This document shows positions 1 to 6,424 of a DNA stretch of 14,307 bases, in pieces (position 1 is the first letter of the stretch; each line of letters starts with the position of its first letter). The stretch is taken from positions 1 to 14,307 of the forward strand of contig JAJRXN010000320.1 of the NCBI GenBank assembly GCA_024276295.1. The letters run 5' to 3'. The DNA is from Acidobacteriota bacterium. GTDB taxonomy: Bacteria > Acidobacteriota > Polarisedimenticolia > J045. The notes under the pieces were generated by a model, which had not been told where the DNA came from, ran no database searches, and saw only the letters and a list, made by a program, of their open reading frames with translations. The position numbers were made by a program, and so were the translations under genes.

Positions 1-120
1 CACGGGCAGGCGAGCCGGAGGGCCCGGGCCGCGAGATAGTCCTCGCGCCCGTCGTCCCAGACGATGCCGATCTCGCCATTGGGGAAGATCTCGACCTGAC
101 GCGGTCTCGGGGATCCCATG
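1..120 (-). CDS. DUF971 domain protein, N-terminal fragment
   Basis: This is the first 40 codons of a leftward gene whose 3' part lies outside the window. The ATG at 120 follows a very strong ribosome binding site (GGAGGAGG, five bases upstream). The protein starts MGSPRPRQVEIFPNGEIGIV and continues WDDGREDYLAARALRLACP. The pattern PNGEIGIVWDDG followed by R-x-LRLACPC is typical of DUF971, the domain also found at the N-terminus of gamma-butyrobetaine hydroxylases. Stand-alone bacterial DUF971 proteins are about 90-120 residues long and often lie near iron-sulfur or cofactor genes; their function is not settled. The gene starts 28 bases after the queF stop, so the two are probably cotranscribed. 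Family assignment is fairly sure; the role is unknown. Confidence 0.75.
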
Positions 121-148
121 CCGTCCTCCTCCGTGTTTCCGACGGGGC

Positions 149-553
149 CTACGCCTCGTGCGGCGCCGGTGGCGCCGGCCAGCCCGGCACGCCCGGAGGC
201 GCGGGGCCGGTGGCGGCGACGACCGTGGTGACGATCCCTCCCCGCACGCGGAAGAACCCGGCGACGCGCATCCAGCGCGGGGACGCCGCCCGAGCAAGGT
301 CGCCCAACAGCCGGTTGACCACCGCCTCGTGGAAGATCCCCTCGTCGCGCCAGCTCCACAGGTAGAGCTTCAGCGACTTGAGTTCGACCAGTCCGGCCCC
401 GGGCACGTACTCGACGACGAGCGTCGCGAAGTCCGGCTGTCCGGTCCTCGGACACAGGCAGGTGAACTCCGGGCAGACCATCCGAACCACGTACTCGCGG
501 TCCGGTTCCGGGTTGGGGACGATCTCGAGCTCCCGGCTCGGTCGGGTCGGCAA
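149..553 (-). CDS. queF: NADPH-dependent 7-cyano-7-deazaguanine reductase QueF
   Basis: QueF reduces the nitrile of preQ0 to the aminomethyl group of preQ1 with two NADPH in queuosine tRNA modification; it is cytoplasmic. The 134-residue product matches the short, single-domain form. Visible landmarks are [17 protein letters not shown] with the nucleophilic Cys34 and proton-donor Asp41, the family signature [11 protein letters not shown] (residues 57-67), and the substrate-binding EGIFHE (His75-Glu76). I chose the TTG at 553 because GGAGGAG lies six bases upstream and the product then starts [20 protein letters not shown], matching the usual N-terminus. No ATG or GTG fits, and the open frame upstream is only GC-driven. 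A DUF971 gene follows 28 bases downstream. I see no preQ1 riboswitch upstream. Function is near certain; the start is likely. Confidence 0.95.
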   Translation of the reverse strand: MPTRPSRELEIVPNPEPDREYVVRMVCPEFTCLCPRTGQPDFATLVVEYVPGAGLVELKSLKLYLWSWRDEGIFHEAVVNRLLGDLARAASPRWMRVAGFFRVRGGIVTTVVAATGPAPPGVPGWPAPPAPHEA

Positions 554-603
554 CGCCCGCTCCTCCGCTGGCGGCCCCGCGGGGCCGGCTCCGTCCGGGC
601 GAG

Positions 604-609
604 AATGTA
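604..609 (-). promoter_or_regulatory. Putative -10 element for queF
   Basis: On the minus strand this reads TACATT (four of six match TATAAT), an AT-rich island in very GC-rich DNA. It would start an RNA about 44 bases before the queF TTG. The only -35 candidate is a weak TTGCGC with a 15-base spacer. Inferred from position and base composition only. Confidence 0.3.
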
Positions 610-685
610 GCGGCCGCGCCCGCCGCGCAAGGCCGGACCGGCGTCGGCCCGCCCGTTCAGATCCCCGGCGTGCGGGCCGATGAGA

Positions 686-740
686 GGCAGGAGGGCGCCC
701 TGCCGGTCGGGGCCCCATATTGCCCCGCAGGGAGCCCTGC
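686..740. repeat. Two similar inverted repeats between queF and hpt
   Basis: Two dyads lie in the 211-base divergent gap. The first (686-704) has GGCAG/CTGCC arms around GGGCGCCC. The second (727-740) is GCAGGG-AG-CCCTGC. Both have GCAGG...CCTGC edges and their centres are about 38 bases apart. They could be an operator pair or leader hairpins of the Hpt mRNA. In DNA this GC-rich, chance dyads are common, so this is tentative. Nothing else is recognisable in the gap. Confidence 0.35.
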
Positions 741-764
741 TTCGCGGAGCCGAGGGGAGACGAG

Positions 765-1118
765 ATGACCGAGACGATGACCGACTGCCCGCTGGATCTG
801 GCCGAGGCGCTCGCACGAACCGGTGGAGACCAGGACTTCCTGCGCGAGCTGCTGGAGATGCTCGTCGACGACGTGCCCGGACGGATCACCTCGATCCGCC
901 AGGCCGTCGCCCAGCAGGATGCCGACACGGTGCGTGCGGAAGCCCACACGCTCAAGGGAGCCGCGGCCAACCTCGCCGCGGCCCGGCTGGCCGAGCTGGC
1001 CCTGGCGGTCGAGCAGTGCGGCCGCAGCGGCGAACTCGACGGCGTCGAGCCGCTGCTGGCCGGCATCGAGCGCGAGAGCGAACGGGTGGGGAGCTTCGCC
1101 CGGACCCTTTCGCCGTAG
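765..1118 (+). CDS. Hpt-domain histidine phosphotransfer protein
   Basis: This is a stand-alone Hpt protein of 117 residues, which carries a phosphoryl group on histidine between a hybrid sensor kinase and a response regulator. The phosphorylation motif is [11 protein letters not shown], with His61 the acceptor and Lys64-Gly65 the conserved neighbours. The rest is amphipathic helix, as expected for a four-helix bundle. I chose the ATG at 765 because GAGGGGAGA lies just upstream; the open frame extends to 720, but that part (CFAEPRGDE) has no family character. The receiver-GGDEF gene begins 14 bases after the stop, so the two are almost certainly one operon and likely partners in a phosphorelay. 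The sensor kinase is not in the window. Confidence 0.9.
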   Translation: MTETMTDCPLDLAEALARTGGDQDFLRELLEMLVDDVPGRITSIRQAVAQQDADTVRAEAHTLKGAAANLAAARLAELALAVEQCGRSGELDGVEPLLAGIERESERVGSFARTLSP

Positions 1119-1132
1119 CCGGGGAGAACGCG

Positions 1133-2089
1133 ATGCGGATCCTGATCGCGGAGGACGAGCGGGTCTCCCGCGCGCTCCTCCGTCGCGCGCTCGAGCGCAT
1201 CCAGCACGAGGTCGTCGCCGTGACGGACGGCCTCGAAGCCTGGAACCACATCGTCGACGAGAGCGCCGACATCCGGGTCGTGATCGCCGACTGGATGATG
1301 CCGGGACTCGACGGGCTCGAGCTGACGCGCCGGATCCGCAATGCCGGGTTCCAGCACTACGTCTACGTGATCATGCTGACCTCGCGCGGACAACAGCAGG
1401 ACATCAACGAGGGCCTGTCCGCCGGCGCCGACGACTACGTGATCAAGCCGTTCGATCCCCACGAGCTGTTCTTCCGCGTGCGCAACGGACTGCGCATCGT
1501 CGACCTCGAGGAGCAGCTCGCGGCGCGCAACCGCGAACTCGAGCAGATCGCGATGCTCGACGGGCTGACCGGCATCCCGAACCGGCGTGCGTTCGACCAG
1601 GACCTCGGCCGCCGCATCCTGGAATCGCAGCGTTACCGCCGCCCCTTCGCGCTGCTGATGCTCGACATCGACTGCTTCAAGGCCTACAACGACACGCTGG
1701 GACACGCCGCCGGCGACAGCGCCCTGCGGCGGATCGCCCACGTGCTCAAGCGGGCCCTGCGGGGCACCGACGACGTCTACCGCTATGGGGGCGAGGAATT
1801 CGCCTGCATCCTGCCCGAGACCGACGAGGACGGCGCGATGCTCGTCGCCGAACGGCTGCGTGAGGCGGTCGAACGCGAGAAGCTGGCCCACCCGGGCTAT
1901 CGCCACGGCATCGTCACCGTCAGCGTTGGAGTGACCGTCCACCGGCCGCAGCATCCCGACAGTCCGTCGTGGATCGTCGAGAACGCCGACCGCGCGCTCT
2001 ACTGCGCCAAGAAGTCGGGACGCAACCGCGTCTCCGGTCCGACGACGGCGACGACGACGCATCAGCAGGCGCCGACGACTTCCCGGTAG
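1133..2089 (+). CDS. Receiver-GGDEF diguanylate cyclase response regulator
   Basis: The 318-residue protein makes cyclic di-GMP from two GTP under control of a phosphorylated receiver. The receiver covers about residues 1-120: acidic Glu7-Asp8, phospho-acceptor Asp53 ([13 protein letters not shown]), switch Thr83 (IMLTS) and Lys105 (VIKPFD). A coiled helix (about 121-140, [18 protein letters not shown]) leads to the GGDEF domain, starting [13 protein letters not shown]. The active site is GGEEF at 219-223, so the enzyme should be active. An RGTD inhibitory site (RxxD, 210-213) lies exactly five residues before it, so product feedback inhibition is expected. The tail is Thr-rich ([12 protein letters not shown]) and probably disordered. 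The start has a GGGGAGA site eight bases or so upstream. The adjacent Hpt protein is the likely phosphodonor. There is no membrane segment. Confidence 0.95.
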   Translation: MRILIAEDERVSRALLRRALERIQHEVVAVTDGLEAWNHIVDESADIRVVIADWMMPGLDGLELTRRIRNAGFQHYVYVIMLTSRGQQQDINEGLSAGADDYVIKPFDPHELFFRVRNGLRIVDLEEQLAARNRELEQIAMLDGLTGIPNRRAFDQDLGRRILESQRYRRPFALLMLDIDCFKAYNDTLGHAAGDSALRRIAHVLKRALRGTDDVYRYGGEEFACILPETDEDGAMLVAERLREAVEREKLAHPGYRHGIVTVSVGVTVHRPQHPDSPSWIVENADRALYCAKKSGRNRVSGPTTATTTHQQAPTTSR

Positions 2090-2114
2090 CGTGGCGCGTT
2101 CCAGGCGCATCGAC

Positions 2115-2120
2115 TACGAT
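2115..2120 (+). promoter_or_regulatory. Putative -10 element for the selenoprotein gene
   Basis: TACGAT matches TATAAT at four or five positions depending on alignment and is the most promoter-like hexamer in the 66-base gap after the diguanylate cyclase. It would give a leader of about 29 bases. No -35 hexamer is convincing. The gene could also be read through from the upstream operon. Confidence 0.3.
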
Positions 2121-2155
2121 CGCCGCACAGGCCGGAACCTGCTGGAGAACCACCG

Positions 2156-2383
2156 ATGCAGATCACGATCCATTACTGCGGTGTCTGAAACTACGAACCC
2201 CGGGCCGCGAGTCTCGCGGCCGTTCTCGAACGTGAATTCGGTGTTTCCGCCGAACTGATCCGCGGCGGTGGAGGCGTGTTCGACGTCATCGTCGACGGCG
2301 AGACGGTCTTTTCGAAGCACGACGAGGGCCGGTTTCCCGAAGAGAGCGAGATCGTCGCGCTGATCCGCGCCAGGGAAGCATAG
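2156..2383 (+). CDS. SelW/Rdx-family selenoprotein with in-frame UGA
   Basis: The frame starts at ATG 2156 (GGAG eight bases upstream), meets TGA at 2186 and continues open to TAG at 2381. Read as selenocysteine, it gives 75 residues: MQITIHYCGVU, then NYEPRAASLAAVLEREFG, then SAELIRGGGGVFDVIVDGE, then VFSKHDEGRFPEESEIVALI. This fits the thioredoxin-like SelW/Rdx family throughout. A beta strand leads to the redox CxxU motif (Cys8, Sec11), the PRA helix follows, then the GGGGVFDV strand and the E-G-x-FPE motif near the C-terminus. Most bacterial relatives have Cys-x-x-Cys; length 70-100 is normal. A SECIS hairpin sits just after the UGA. Proteins of this family are thought to act in thiol-disulfide redox chemistry; the substrate is unknown. 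A Cys-rich small gene follows 33 bases later. Standard gene finders will miss or truncate this gene. Confidence 0.9.
2186..2188 (+). other. UGA recoded as selenocysteine (residue 11)
   Basis: The codon lies between GTC and AAC in the redox motif C-G-V-U, where the family has Cys or Sec. The reading frame shows family-like protein on both sides, so it is not a genuine stop. Confidence 0.88.
2195..2225 (+). promoter_or_regulatory. Bacterial SECIS element
   Basis: A perfect 8-bp stem (2203-2210 GGCCGCGA with 2214-2221 UCGCGGCC) carries a three-base loop GUC. A lower 4-bp helix, GAAC (2195-2198) with GUUC (2222-2225), is separated by a one-sided CCCG bulge. The apical loop begins 22 bases after the UGA and its first base is G. 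Both features agree with the published bacterial SECIS pattern: small loop with G in the first two positions, 16-37 bases from the UGA. It lies inside the coding sequence and should bind SelB. Confidence 0.85.
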
Positions 2384-2384
2384 A

Positions 2385-2398
2385 CGGCCGGCCGGCCG
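2385..2398 (+). repeat. CGGCC-type palindrome after selenoprotein stop
   Basis: CGGCCGGCCGGCCG is fully self-complementary and starts one base after the selenoprotein stop. It could form a small hairpin in the RNA between the two small genes. There is no U-tract, so it is not a standard terminator; chance is possible at this GC content. Confidence 0.35.
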
Positions 2399-2416
2399 GA
2401 AGCGGCGGAGGCACGG

Positions 2417-2641
2417 TTGACGCAGAAGACGCGGGAAGGCGGAGACGACTTCTTCTGCTGGAAGTACCAGGTCTGGTACAGCATGCGGGATTGCGTCTTT
2501 CGCCACGGCTGGGCCACCACCGAGACCTGCGCCGAATGCGAGCAGGGCGCCGCGAACATGAAGCTGCTCGGCCCGCCTCCCCCGCCGGCCCGCTGGACGC
2601 GTCTGCCGGCCGCGCCGCGGTCCCGCACGCGCCGGCGCTGA
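2417..2641 (+). CDS. Small Cys-rich protein, unknown function
   Basis: I do not recognise this 74-residue protein. The TTG at 2417 has a strong GGAGG site five bases upstream, 33 bases after the selenoprotein stop. The first 52 residues look real: MTQKTREGGDDFFCWKYQVW, then SMRDCVFRHGW and TCAECEQG. Four cysteines (14, 26, 38, 41) plus His30 and clustered aromatics suggest a small metal-binding or disulfide fold, with CxxC at 38-41. The last 22 residues are Pro/Arg-rich and may be low-information or disordered. No signal peptide or membrane segment is visible. Position suggests it is cotranscribed with the selenoprotein and could be a redox partner or substrate, which is inference only. Confidence 0.6.
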   Translation: MTQKTREGGDDFFCWKYQVWYSMRDCVFRHGWATTETCAECEQGAANMKLLGPPPPPARWTRLPAAPRSRTRRR

Positions 2642-2714
2642 TCCGGGCGCCGCGGGACTCCCGTCTGGTAGTCTTGCGGCTCGCGCCGCCAGTCGGCGGT
2701 CCGGGAACACGGCG

Positions 2715-3743
2715 ATGACGGCTTCCAGAGTACCGCGGGCCATCCGCGAGCTGGCCAAGACCGAACTCCACCAGCATCTCGACGGCTCGATCCCTCCCGA
2801 GCTGATGTGGCGCATGCTCTCGCGCCACGGCCTGAATCCGGTCCCGAACTACGAGGCGATGGAGCGCCGGCTGGTCCTGCAGCCGGACGAGGAAGGCTCC
2901 CTGCTCGCCTATCTCGACAAGTTCCACTATCCGCTGTGGATCACCCAGTTCTACGAGAACATCCAGGCCGTCGCCGAGGCGATCGTGCGCGAGACGCTGC
3001 GCCACGGCGTGACGACGCTCGAGCTGCGGTACTCGCCGGTGATCCACACCTTCGCCGGGCTGACGGTCAGGCAGTCGATCCGCGCCGTGCTGTCCGCGAT
3101 CAACCGCGTGCGCGTCGATCATCCGGAGCTGCGCGCCGGCCTCGTCGTGATCGCGATGCGGCAGCACGGGCCCCACATCGCCAAGATCCTCGCCCGGCAG
3201 ACCGTCGGCGAGGCCGAGCACCTGCACGAGCGCGCCGGCGTGGTCGGCTTCGACATCGCCGGACCCGAGAGAGGCAATCCGCCGCGGCTGTTCCGCGAGG
3301 CGTTCGACGTGGCGCGCGCCGGCGGGCTCGGCGTGACCGTGCACGCCGGCGAGGATGCCGGCCCGGACTACATCTGGCAGGCGGTCGACGAACTCGGAGC
3401 GCACCGCATCGGCCACGGCTGCTCGGCGGTCCGCGACCCCGAACTCCTGCGGCGCCTGGCGCGCGACGGCGTGGTCGTCGAGTGCTGCGTGCCGAGCAAC
3501 TACCAGACGGCGGCCGTCGCCGCCGGCGAGCCCCACCCCCTGCCGGCGCTGCTCGACGCGGGGGTCCCGGTGGCGATCTGCACCGACAACACGACGGTCT
3601 CGCGCACGGACCAGGACATCGAATCGGCCCGCGTGGCCGCGATGCTCGGAGACGCCGGCGTCGAGACCGTGCGCGGAATCCACCGGGAAGCGTCGCGCGC
3701 ATCGTTCATCGGGCGCACGCGCCCGGGAGCGCTCGCGAGATGA
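2715..3743 (+). CDS. add: Adenosine deaminase
   Basis: The enzyme hydrolytically deaminates adenosine (and deoxyadenosine) to inosine in purine salvage; it is cytoplasmic and zinc-dependent. The 342-residue length is normal for the family. Zinc and catalytic residues are visible in order: His19 and His21 in TELHQHLDGSI, His210 and Glu213 in TVHAGED, His234 in RIGHGCSA, and Asp291 in ICTDNTTVS. The last motif is TDN rather than the TDD of mammalian enzymes; TDN variants are known in bacterial adenosine deaminases. Related members act on adenine, aminodeoxyfutalosine or AMP, so exact substrate is not proven. The start has only a weak ribosome site (GGGAAC). The stop overlaps the next gene's ATG. 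A TAGTCT -10-like hexamer lies at 2669-2674. Confidence 0.85.
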   Translation: MTASRVPRAIRELAKTELHQHLDGSIPPELMWRMLSRHGLNPVPNYEAMERRLVLQPDEEGSLLAYLDKFHYPLWITQFYENIQAVAEAIVRETLRHGVTTLELRYSPVIHTFAGLTVRQSIRAVLSAINRVRVDHPELRAGLVVIAMRQHGPHIAKILARQTVGEAEHLHERAGVVGFDIAGPERGNPPRLFREAFDVARAGGLGVTVHAGEDAGPDYIWQAVDELGAHRIGHGCSAVRDPELLRRLARDGVVVECCVPSNYQTAAVAAGEPHPLPALLDAGVPVAICTDNTTVSRTDQDIESARVAAMLGDAGVETVRGIHREASRASFIGRTRPGALAR

Positions 3744-4630
3744 TCCGCTGGGCCGGACTCGGCGCCCTGCTGCTGGCGCTGTCGGTCGCCCCCGCGTCCG
3801 AAGGCGGCGGGACGTACCGCGCCACGCCACTGCCGGCCTGGCTTCCGCTTCCGGACGAACTGGCGCCAGTGCTCGAAGCCAAGTCCGAGGGCTACGCACA
3901 CAGGGCACTCGGTTTCACCTGCCGCGAGATCCACCGTGCCGCCGGCTACCGCCGCGGCGAGGCACGTCGCGAGACGATCCACGAGTTCGACTACCTGCTG
4001 GTTCCGGCACCGGATGCCCCCGAGGGGTTTCGCGCCGTGCGCACCCGCCCCGGCCGTCGCTCCTCGCGCGCCGAGACCCGCGTCGAGCGGGACTTTCCCG
4101 AGCCCTTTCTCTGGACCCAGCTCTTCCGACCGGCGATCCGCTCGACCCTGCGCTTCCGTGTCGGCGCCTGGCGTACCACGCCGTGGAAGCTCGTCATTCC
4201 GGTCTCGTGGATCTCCGGCGCTCCGGTCGCCACCGGTCGCCGGGTCACCGAGTGGAGCGGGACCGCGGAAATCGAATACCGCACGGGCAACCTGGTCCGC
4301 GTCGTCGCCCGGCCGAACTTCCAGGACCAGCGGATGGAGATGCAGCTCCGTGAGTACCTGACCGGCATGCGGATCCTCGGGTTCTCGCTCACGCCGCCAC
4401 CGGAAGGGATCGAACTGACCGTCGACTTCGACTACGAGCACGAGGGGTACACCTATCCGACGCGCGTCGAGCTGCATCGTTTCCGGCAGGTCCATCGCGA
4501 CCGGCGCGCGACCGTGACGCGCGAGGTCTTCGAGTACCGCGACTACCGGTTCTTCGGCACGGCGACCGAGGAGGACATTCCCCCGCTCGTCTACTCGCCT
4601 CCGTCCGATGACACGGGACGATCCGACTGA
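3740..4630 (+). CDS. Secreted protein of unknown function
   Basis: I do not recognise this 296-residue protein. It begins with an apparent signal peptide (MIRWAGLGALLLALSVAPA, cleavage likely near residue 19-21), so it is probably periplasmic or outer-membrane associated. The mature part alternates charged and beta-prone segments (for example IELTVDFDYEHEGYTYPTRV and VFEYRDYRFFGTATEEDIPP), suggesting a mostly beta fold. The closing TREVFEYRDYRFF pattern recalls the final strands of some bacterial outer-membrane lipoprotein-like beta proteins, but I cannot assign a family. The ATG overlaps the add stop as ATGA, so translation is probably coupled; a shared purine role is not indicated. An open frame extends upstream inside add but is a frame shadow. 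Confidence 0.8.
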   Translation: MIRWAGLGALLLALSVAPASEGGGTYRATPLPAWLPLPDELAPVLEAKSEGYAHRALGFTCREIHRAAGYRRGEARRETIHEFDYLLVPAPDAPEGFRAVRTRPGRRSSRAETRVERDFPEPFLWTQLFRPAIRSTLRFRVGAWRTTPWKLVIPVSWISGAPVATGRRVTEWSGTAEIEYRTGNLVRVVARPNFQDQRMEMQLREYLTGMRILGFSLTPPPEGIELTVDFDYEHEGYTYPTRVELHRFRQVHRDRRATVTREVFEYRDYRFFGTATEEDIPPLVYSPPSDDTGRSD

Positions 4631-4641
4631 ACCGCCCCGGT

Positions 4642-4670
4642 TTGACGGCCTGCCCGGCCGTGGCTAGCCT
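4642..4670 (+). promoter_or_regulatory. Sigma-70-type promoter for the hemerythrin-like gene
   Basis: TTGACG (4642-4647) and TAGCCT (4665-4670) are separated by an ideal 17 bases. The -35 matches five of six consensus bases; the -10 keeps the most important T-A-----T positions. The expected start near 4677 gives a leader of about 42 bases before the ATG at 4719. This is the best conventional promoter in the window. Confidence 0.5.
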
Positions 4671-4718
4671 TCGTCCTCCCCCGACTCGCGTGGCTCGTAC
4701 CGCGCGGAGGACCCTCGG

Positions 4719-5138
4719 ATGAACGACTCCGGCCCGGCAGGATCGCGCGTGCGCGAAACGCTCTACGAACTGAGGAACGAGCACAAGCTGATCATGGAGC
4801 AGGTCCGCGCGCTGCTCGCAGCGGCGGAGACGGGAGCGGGACCGGACGTGCTGCCGATGCTCGAACGCCTTCACGGAACGCTGCGCGAGCACTTCACGCG
4901 CGAGGAGTCCCCGGCCGGGCTGTACGAGCGGATGGGAGTCCGTGCCCCGGAGCACGACGATGAACTGCGGGCGCTGGTCACCGAGCATCGCGAGCTGATC
5001 TCGACGCTGGACGCGCTGATCGGACGCACCCGCCTCGGCCGGCACGATACCCTCGAGGCCGACATGCGGACCCTGGCCGAACGGCTGCGTGAGCACGAGA
5101 CGAAGGAGCACGCCCTCGGAGCGCGGCTCGTCGACTGA
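4719..5138 (+). CDS. Hemerythrin-like (HHE) protein
   Basis: The 139-residue protein fits the hemerythrin HHE cation-binding family, four-helix bundles that bind a diiron centre and sense or carry O2, NO or protect against oxidative damage. Candidate ligands in order are His22 (NEHKLIMEQV), His52 and His58 with Glu62 or Glu63 (HGTLREHFTREES), His90 with Glu89 or Glu92 (VTEHREL), and His126 with Glu130/His131 (REHETKEHAL). There is no membrane segment or signal peptide, so it is cytoplasmic. GGAGG at 4706-4710 supports the ATG at 4719. It is convergent with the downstream chaperone gene, with 21 bases between stops. Gas or redox sensing is typical for the family; the partner is unknown. Confidence 0.85.
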   Translation: MNDSGPAGSRVRETLYELRNEHKLIMEQVRALLAAAETGAGPDVLPMLERLHGTLREHFTREESPAGLYERMGVRAPEHDDELRALVTEHRELISTLDALIGRTRLGRHDTLEADMRTLAERLREHETKEHALGARLVD

Positions 5139-5153
5139 CGCCTCCGGCAGGCG
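5139..5153. terminator. Possible shared hairpin between convergent genes
   Basis: CGCCT-CCGGC-AGGCG is a 5-bp stem with a five-base loop filling most of the 21-base gap between the two stops. It could act in both directions, but the stem is short and no U-tract follows. Confidence 0.3.
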
Positions 5154-5159
5154 GCCACT

Positions 5160-6311
5160 TCAGGAACCGGCGGCCGCGCCCTCTCCGGATTCGCCGTACT
5201 GGCCGAGGCCGGCCGGGCCTTCCGGCCTTTCCTTCGGCGCCGGACGTTCACCGATGTACGGATCGAGCTTGAGGTAGCGGATGTCGAGCTGCTGCTGGAG
5301 CGCCGCGACCTCCTTTTCGAGTTCCAGCTTGATCGCCTCCTGGGCGATGCGCTGCTTGATGTCGTCGCGCACCTCCTCGAACGGACGCGTGCGCCGGTCC
5401 TTGCGCTCCTTGACCAGGAACAGGTGAAACCCCATCGGCGATTCGACGACGGGCGAGACCTCGCCCGGCTCGAGGGTGAACACCACGTCGCGAACTTCCG
5501 GCAGCAATTCGCCCGAGTTCTCGGCGATCCAGCCGATTTCCCCGCCCCGCAGGTTGGAATTCTCCGTCGACTCCGAACGGGCGACGTCCTCGAACGGCTC
5601 GCCGGCGAGGATCCGCTCGCGTGCCGCGGTGATCCGCTGGCGCTCGTGCTCCCGTTCGCTTTCCGGTGCGTCCCGCGCCACCGAGCGCAGGATGTGGAAC
5701 AGGTGCACGCGCAGCGGTTCCTCCCACAACGACGGATTCTTCTCGTAGAACGCCCGGGCCTTTTCGTCGTTGGCGTACTCCTCGAGGACCCGAGGGCGGA
5801 TGCCCTCCTCGCGGTACTTTTCGAACAGCAGCTCGATCTCGATCTCACGGCGCCGCTCGTCGACCGTCAGCCCGGACGCCTCGATCTGCCGGCGCCACTG
5901 GTCCGTCGACTCGAAGCGGTTGATCTCCTCCGAGAGCCGGTCGCTGATCTCCTGCGGCGTGACCTCGAGCCCCCGGCGCCGTGCCTCGAGCGCGAGCAGG
6001 TTGATCTTGGTCAGCAGCTTGCGCGTGTTCTCGATCAGGCTGTACTCGTCGACCGCCAGCGGCATCCCCTTCATGCTCTGCCTGACGAGCAGTTCCTGGG
6101 TCACTGCCATGTTGCGCAGCCAGGCGCCGGGGATCTCGTGTTCGCCGTCGATCACGACGACGGCGACGTCCGGGGGGATCCTGCCGACGAGGCTCTCCTC
6201 GCGCTCTTCCCTGCCGCCGCAGCCCCCGAGAACCGCCACCAGCAGCAGCGCCGACAGCAGCACCGCACCAACCTTGACCCCGTGGATCGCCTTCATGCAT
6301 GCGCCCCGCAT
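5160..6311 (-). CDS. SurA/PrsA-type peptidyl-prolyl isomerase lipoprotein
   Basis: The 383-residue protein is a parvulin-type foldase of the cell envelope. A lipoprotein signal (hydrophobic segment about 14-28, lipobox LGG-C with Cys31) predicts a lipid anchor. A helical SurA_N-like chaperone part follows (about 45-195; ENTRKLLTKINLLALEARRR and later helices). One PpiC rotamase domain spans about 200-302: RVHLFHILRSV, then FEDVARSES, LRGGEIGWI, and PMGFHLFLVKER. A charged helical C-terminal tail ends in a Gly/Ala-rich stretch. I start at ATG 6311 because GGAGGG lies five bases upstream; ATG 6296 is an alternative that shortens the signal region by five residues. It probably helps fold exported or outer-membrane proteins. 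Function class is secure; SurA versus PrsA/PpiD naming is not. Confidence 0.9.
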   Translation of the reverse strand: MRGACMKAIHGVKVGAVLLSALLLVAVLGGCGGREEREESLVGRIPPDVAVVVIDGEHEIPGAWLRNMAVTQELLVRQSMKGMPLAVDEYSLIENTRKLLTKINLLALEARRRGLEVTPQEISDRLSEEINRFESTDQWRRQIEASGLTVDERRREIEIELLFEKYREEGIRPRVLEEYANDEKARAFYEKNPSLWEEPLRVHLFHILRSVARDAPESEREHERQRITAARERILAGEPFEDVARSESTENSNLRGGEIGWIAENSGELLPEVRDVVFTLEPGEVSPVVESPMGFHLFLVKERKDRRTRPFEEVRDDIKQRIAQEAIKLELEKEVAALQQQLDIRYLKLDPYIGERPAPKERPEGPAGLGQYGESGEGAAAGS

Positions 6312-6353
6312 CGTCGCCCTCCACCGGCTCGTCCGCCGGCGATGCGACGCGGG

Positions 6354-6359
6354 ATTGTA
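6354..6359 (-). promoter_or_regulatory. Putative -10 element for the isomerase gene
   Basis: On the minus strand this reads TACAAT (five of six consensus bases) and is preceded by GGC. The expected leader to ATG 6311 is about 36 bases and contains the GGAGGG site. No clear -35 is visible. Confidence 0.45.
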
Positions 6360-6412
6360 GCCTTTCCCGCGGCCGGAATCCCGCGCACGGCGGCGCCTTC
6401 GGGCGGCGCTGC

Positions 6413-6418
6413 TACACT
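6413..6418 (+). promoter_or_regulatory. Putative -10 element 6 bases before GTG 6425
   Basis: TACACT matches four of six -10 bases. Transcription would start about seven bases downstream, at or next to the GTG start at 6425, with no room for a ribosome site. This suggests a leaderless mRNA. No -35 is recognisable. Confidence 0.4.
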
Positions 6419-6424
6419 CGCGGC

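Noticed and set aside
554..764. preQ1 riboswitch ahead of queF
   Set aside because: No compact H-type pseudoknot with an A-rich tail is visible; the leader is GC-rich and the candidate -10 leaves only about 44 bases.
554..2110. Open frame extending queF upstream to 2110 on the minus strand
   Set aside because: It runs antisense through the Hpt and cyclase genes; QueF similarity begins only just after the TTG at 553 and that TTG has a good ribosome site.
2186..2188. UGA as a sequencing error or a pseudogene stop
   Set aside because: The codon is exactly at the Sec/Cys site of the CxxU motif and a SECIS-type hairpin follows at the right distance, which an error or random mutation would not explain.
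2491..2718. Alternative plus-strand frame overlapping the small Cys-rich gene
   Set aside because: It has no good ribosome site at its ATG, is Arg/Pro/Ala-rich, and competes with the better-supported TTG frame at 2417.
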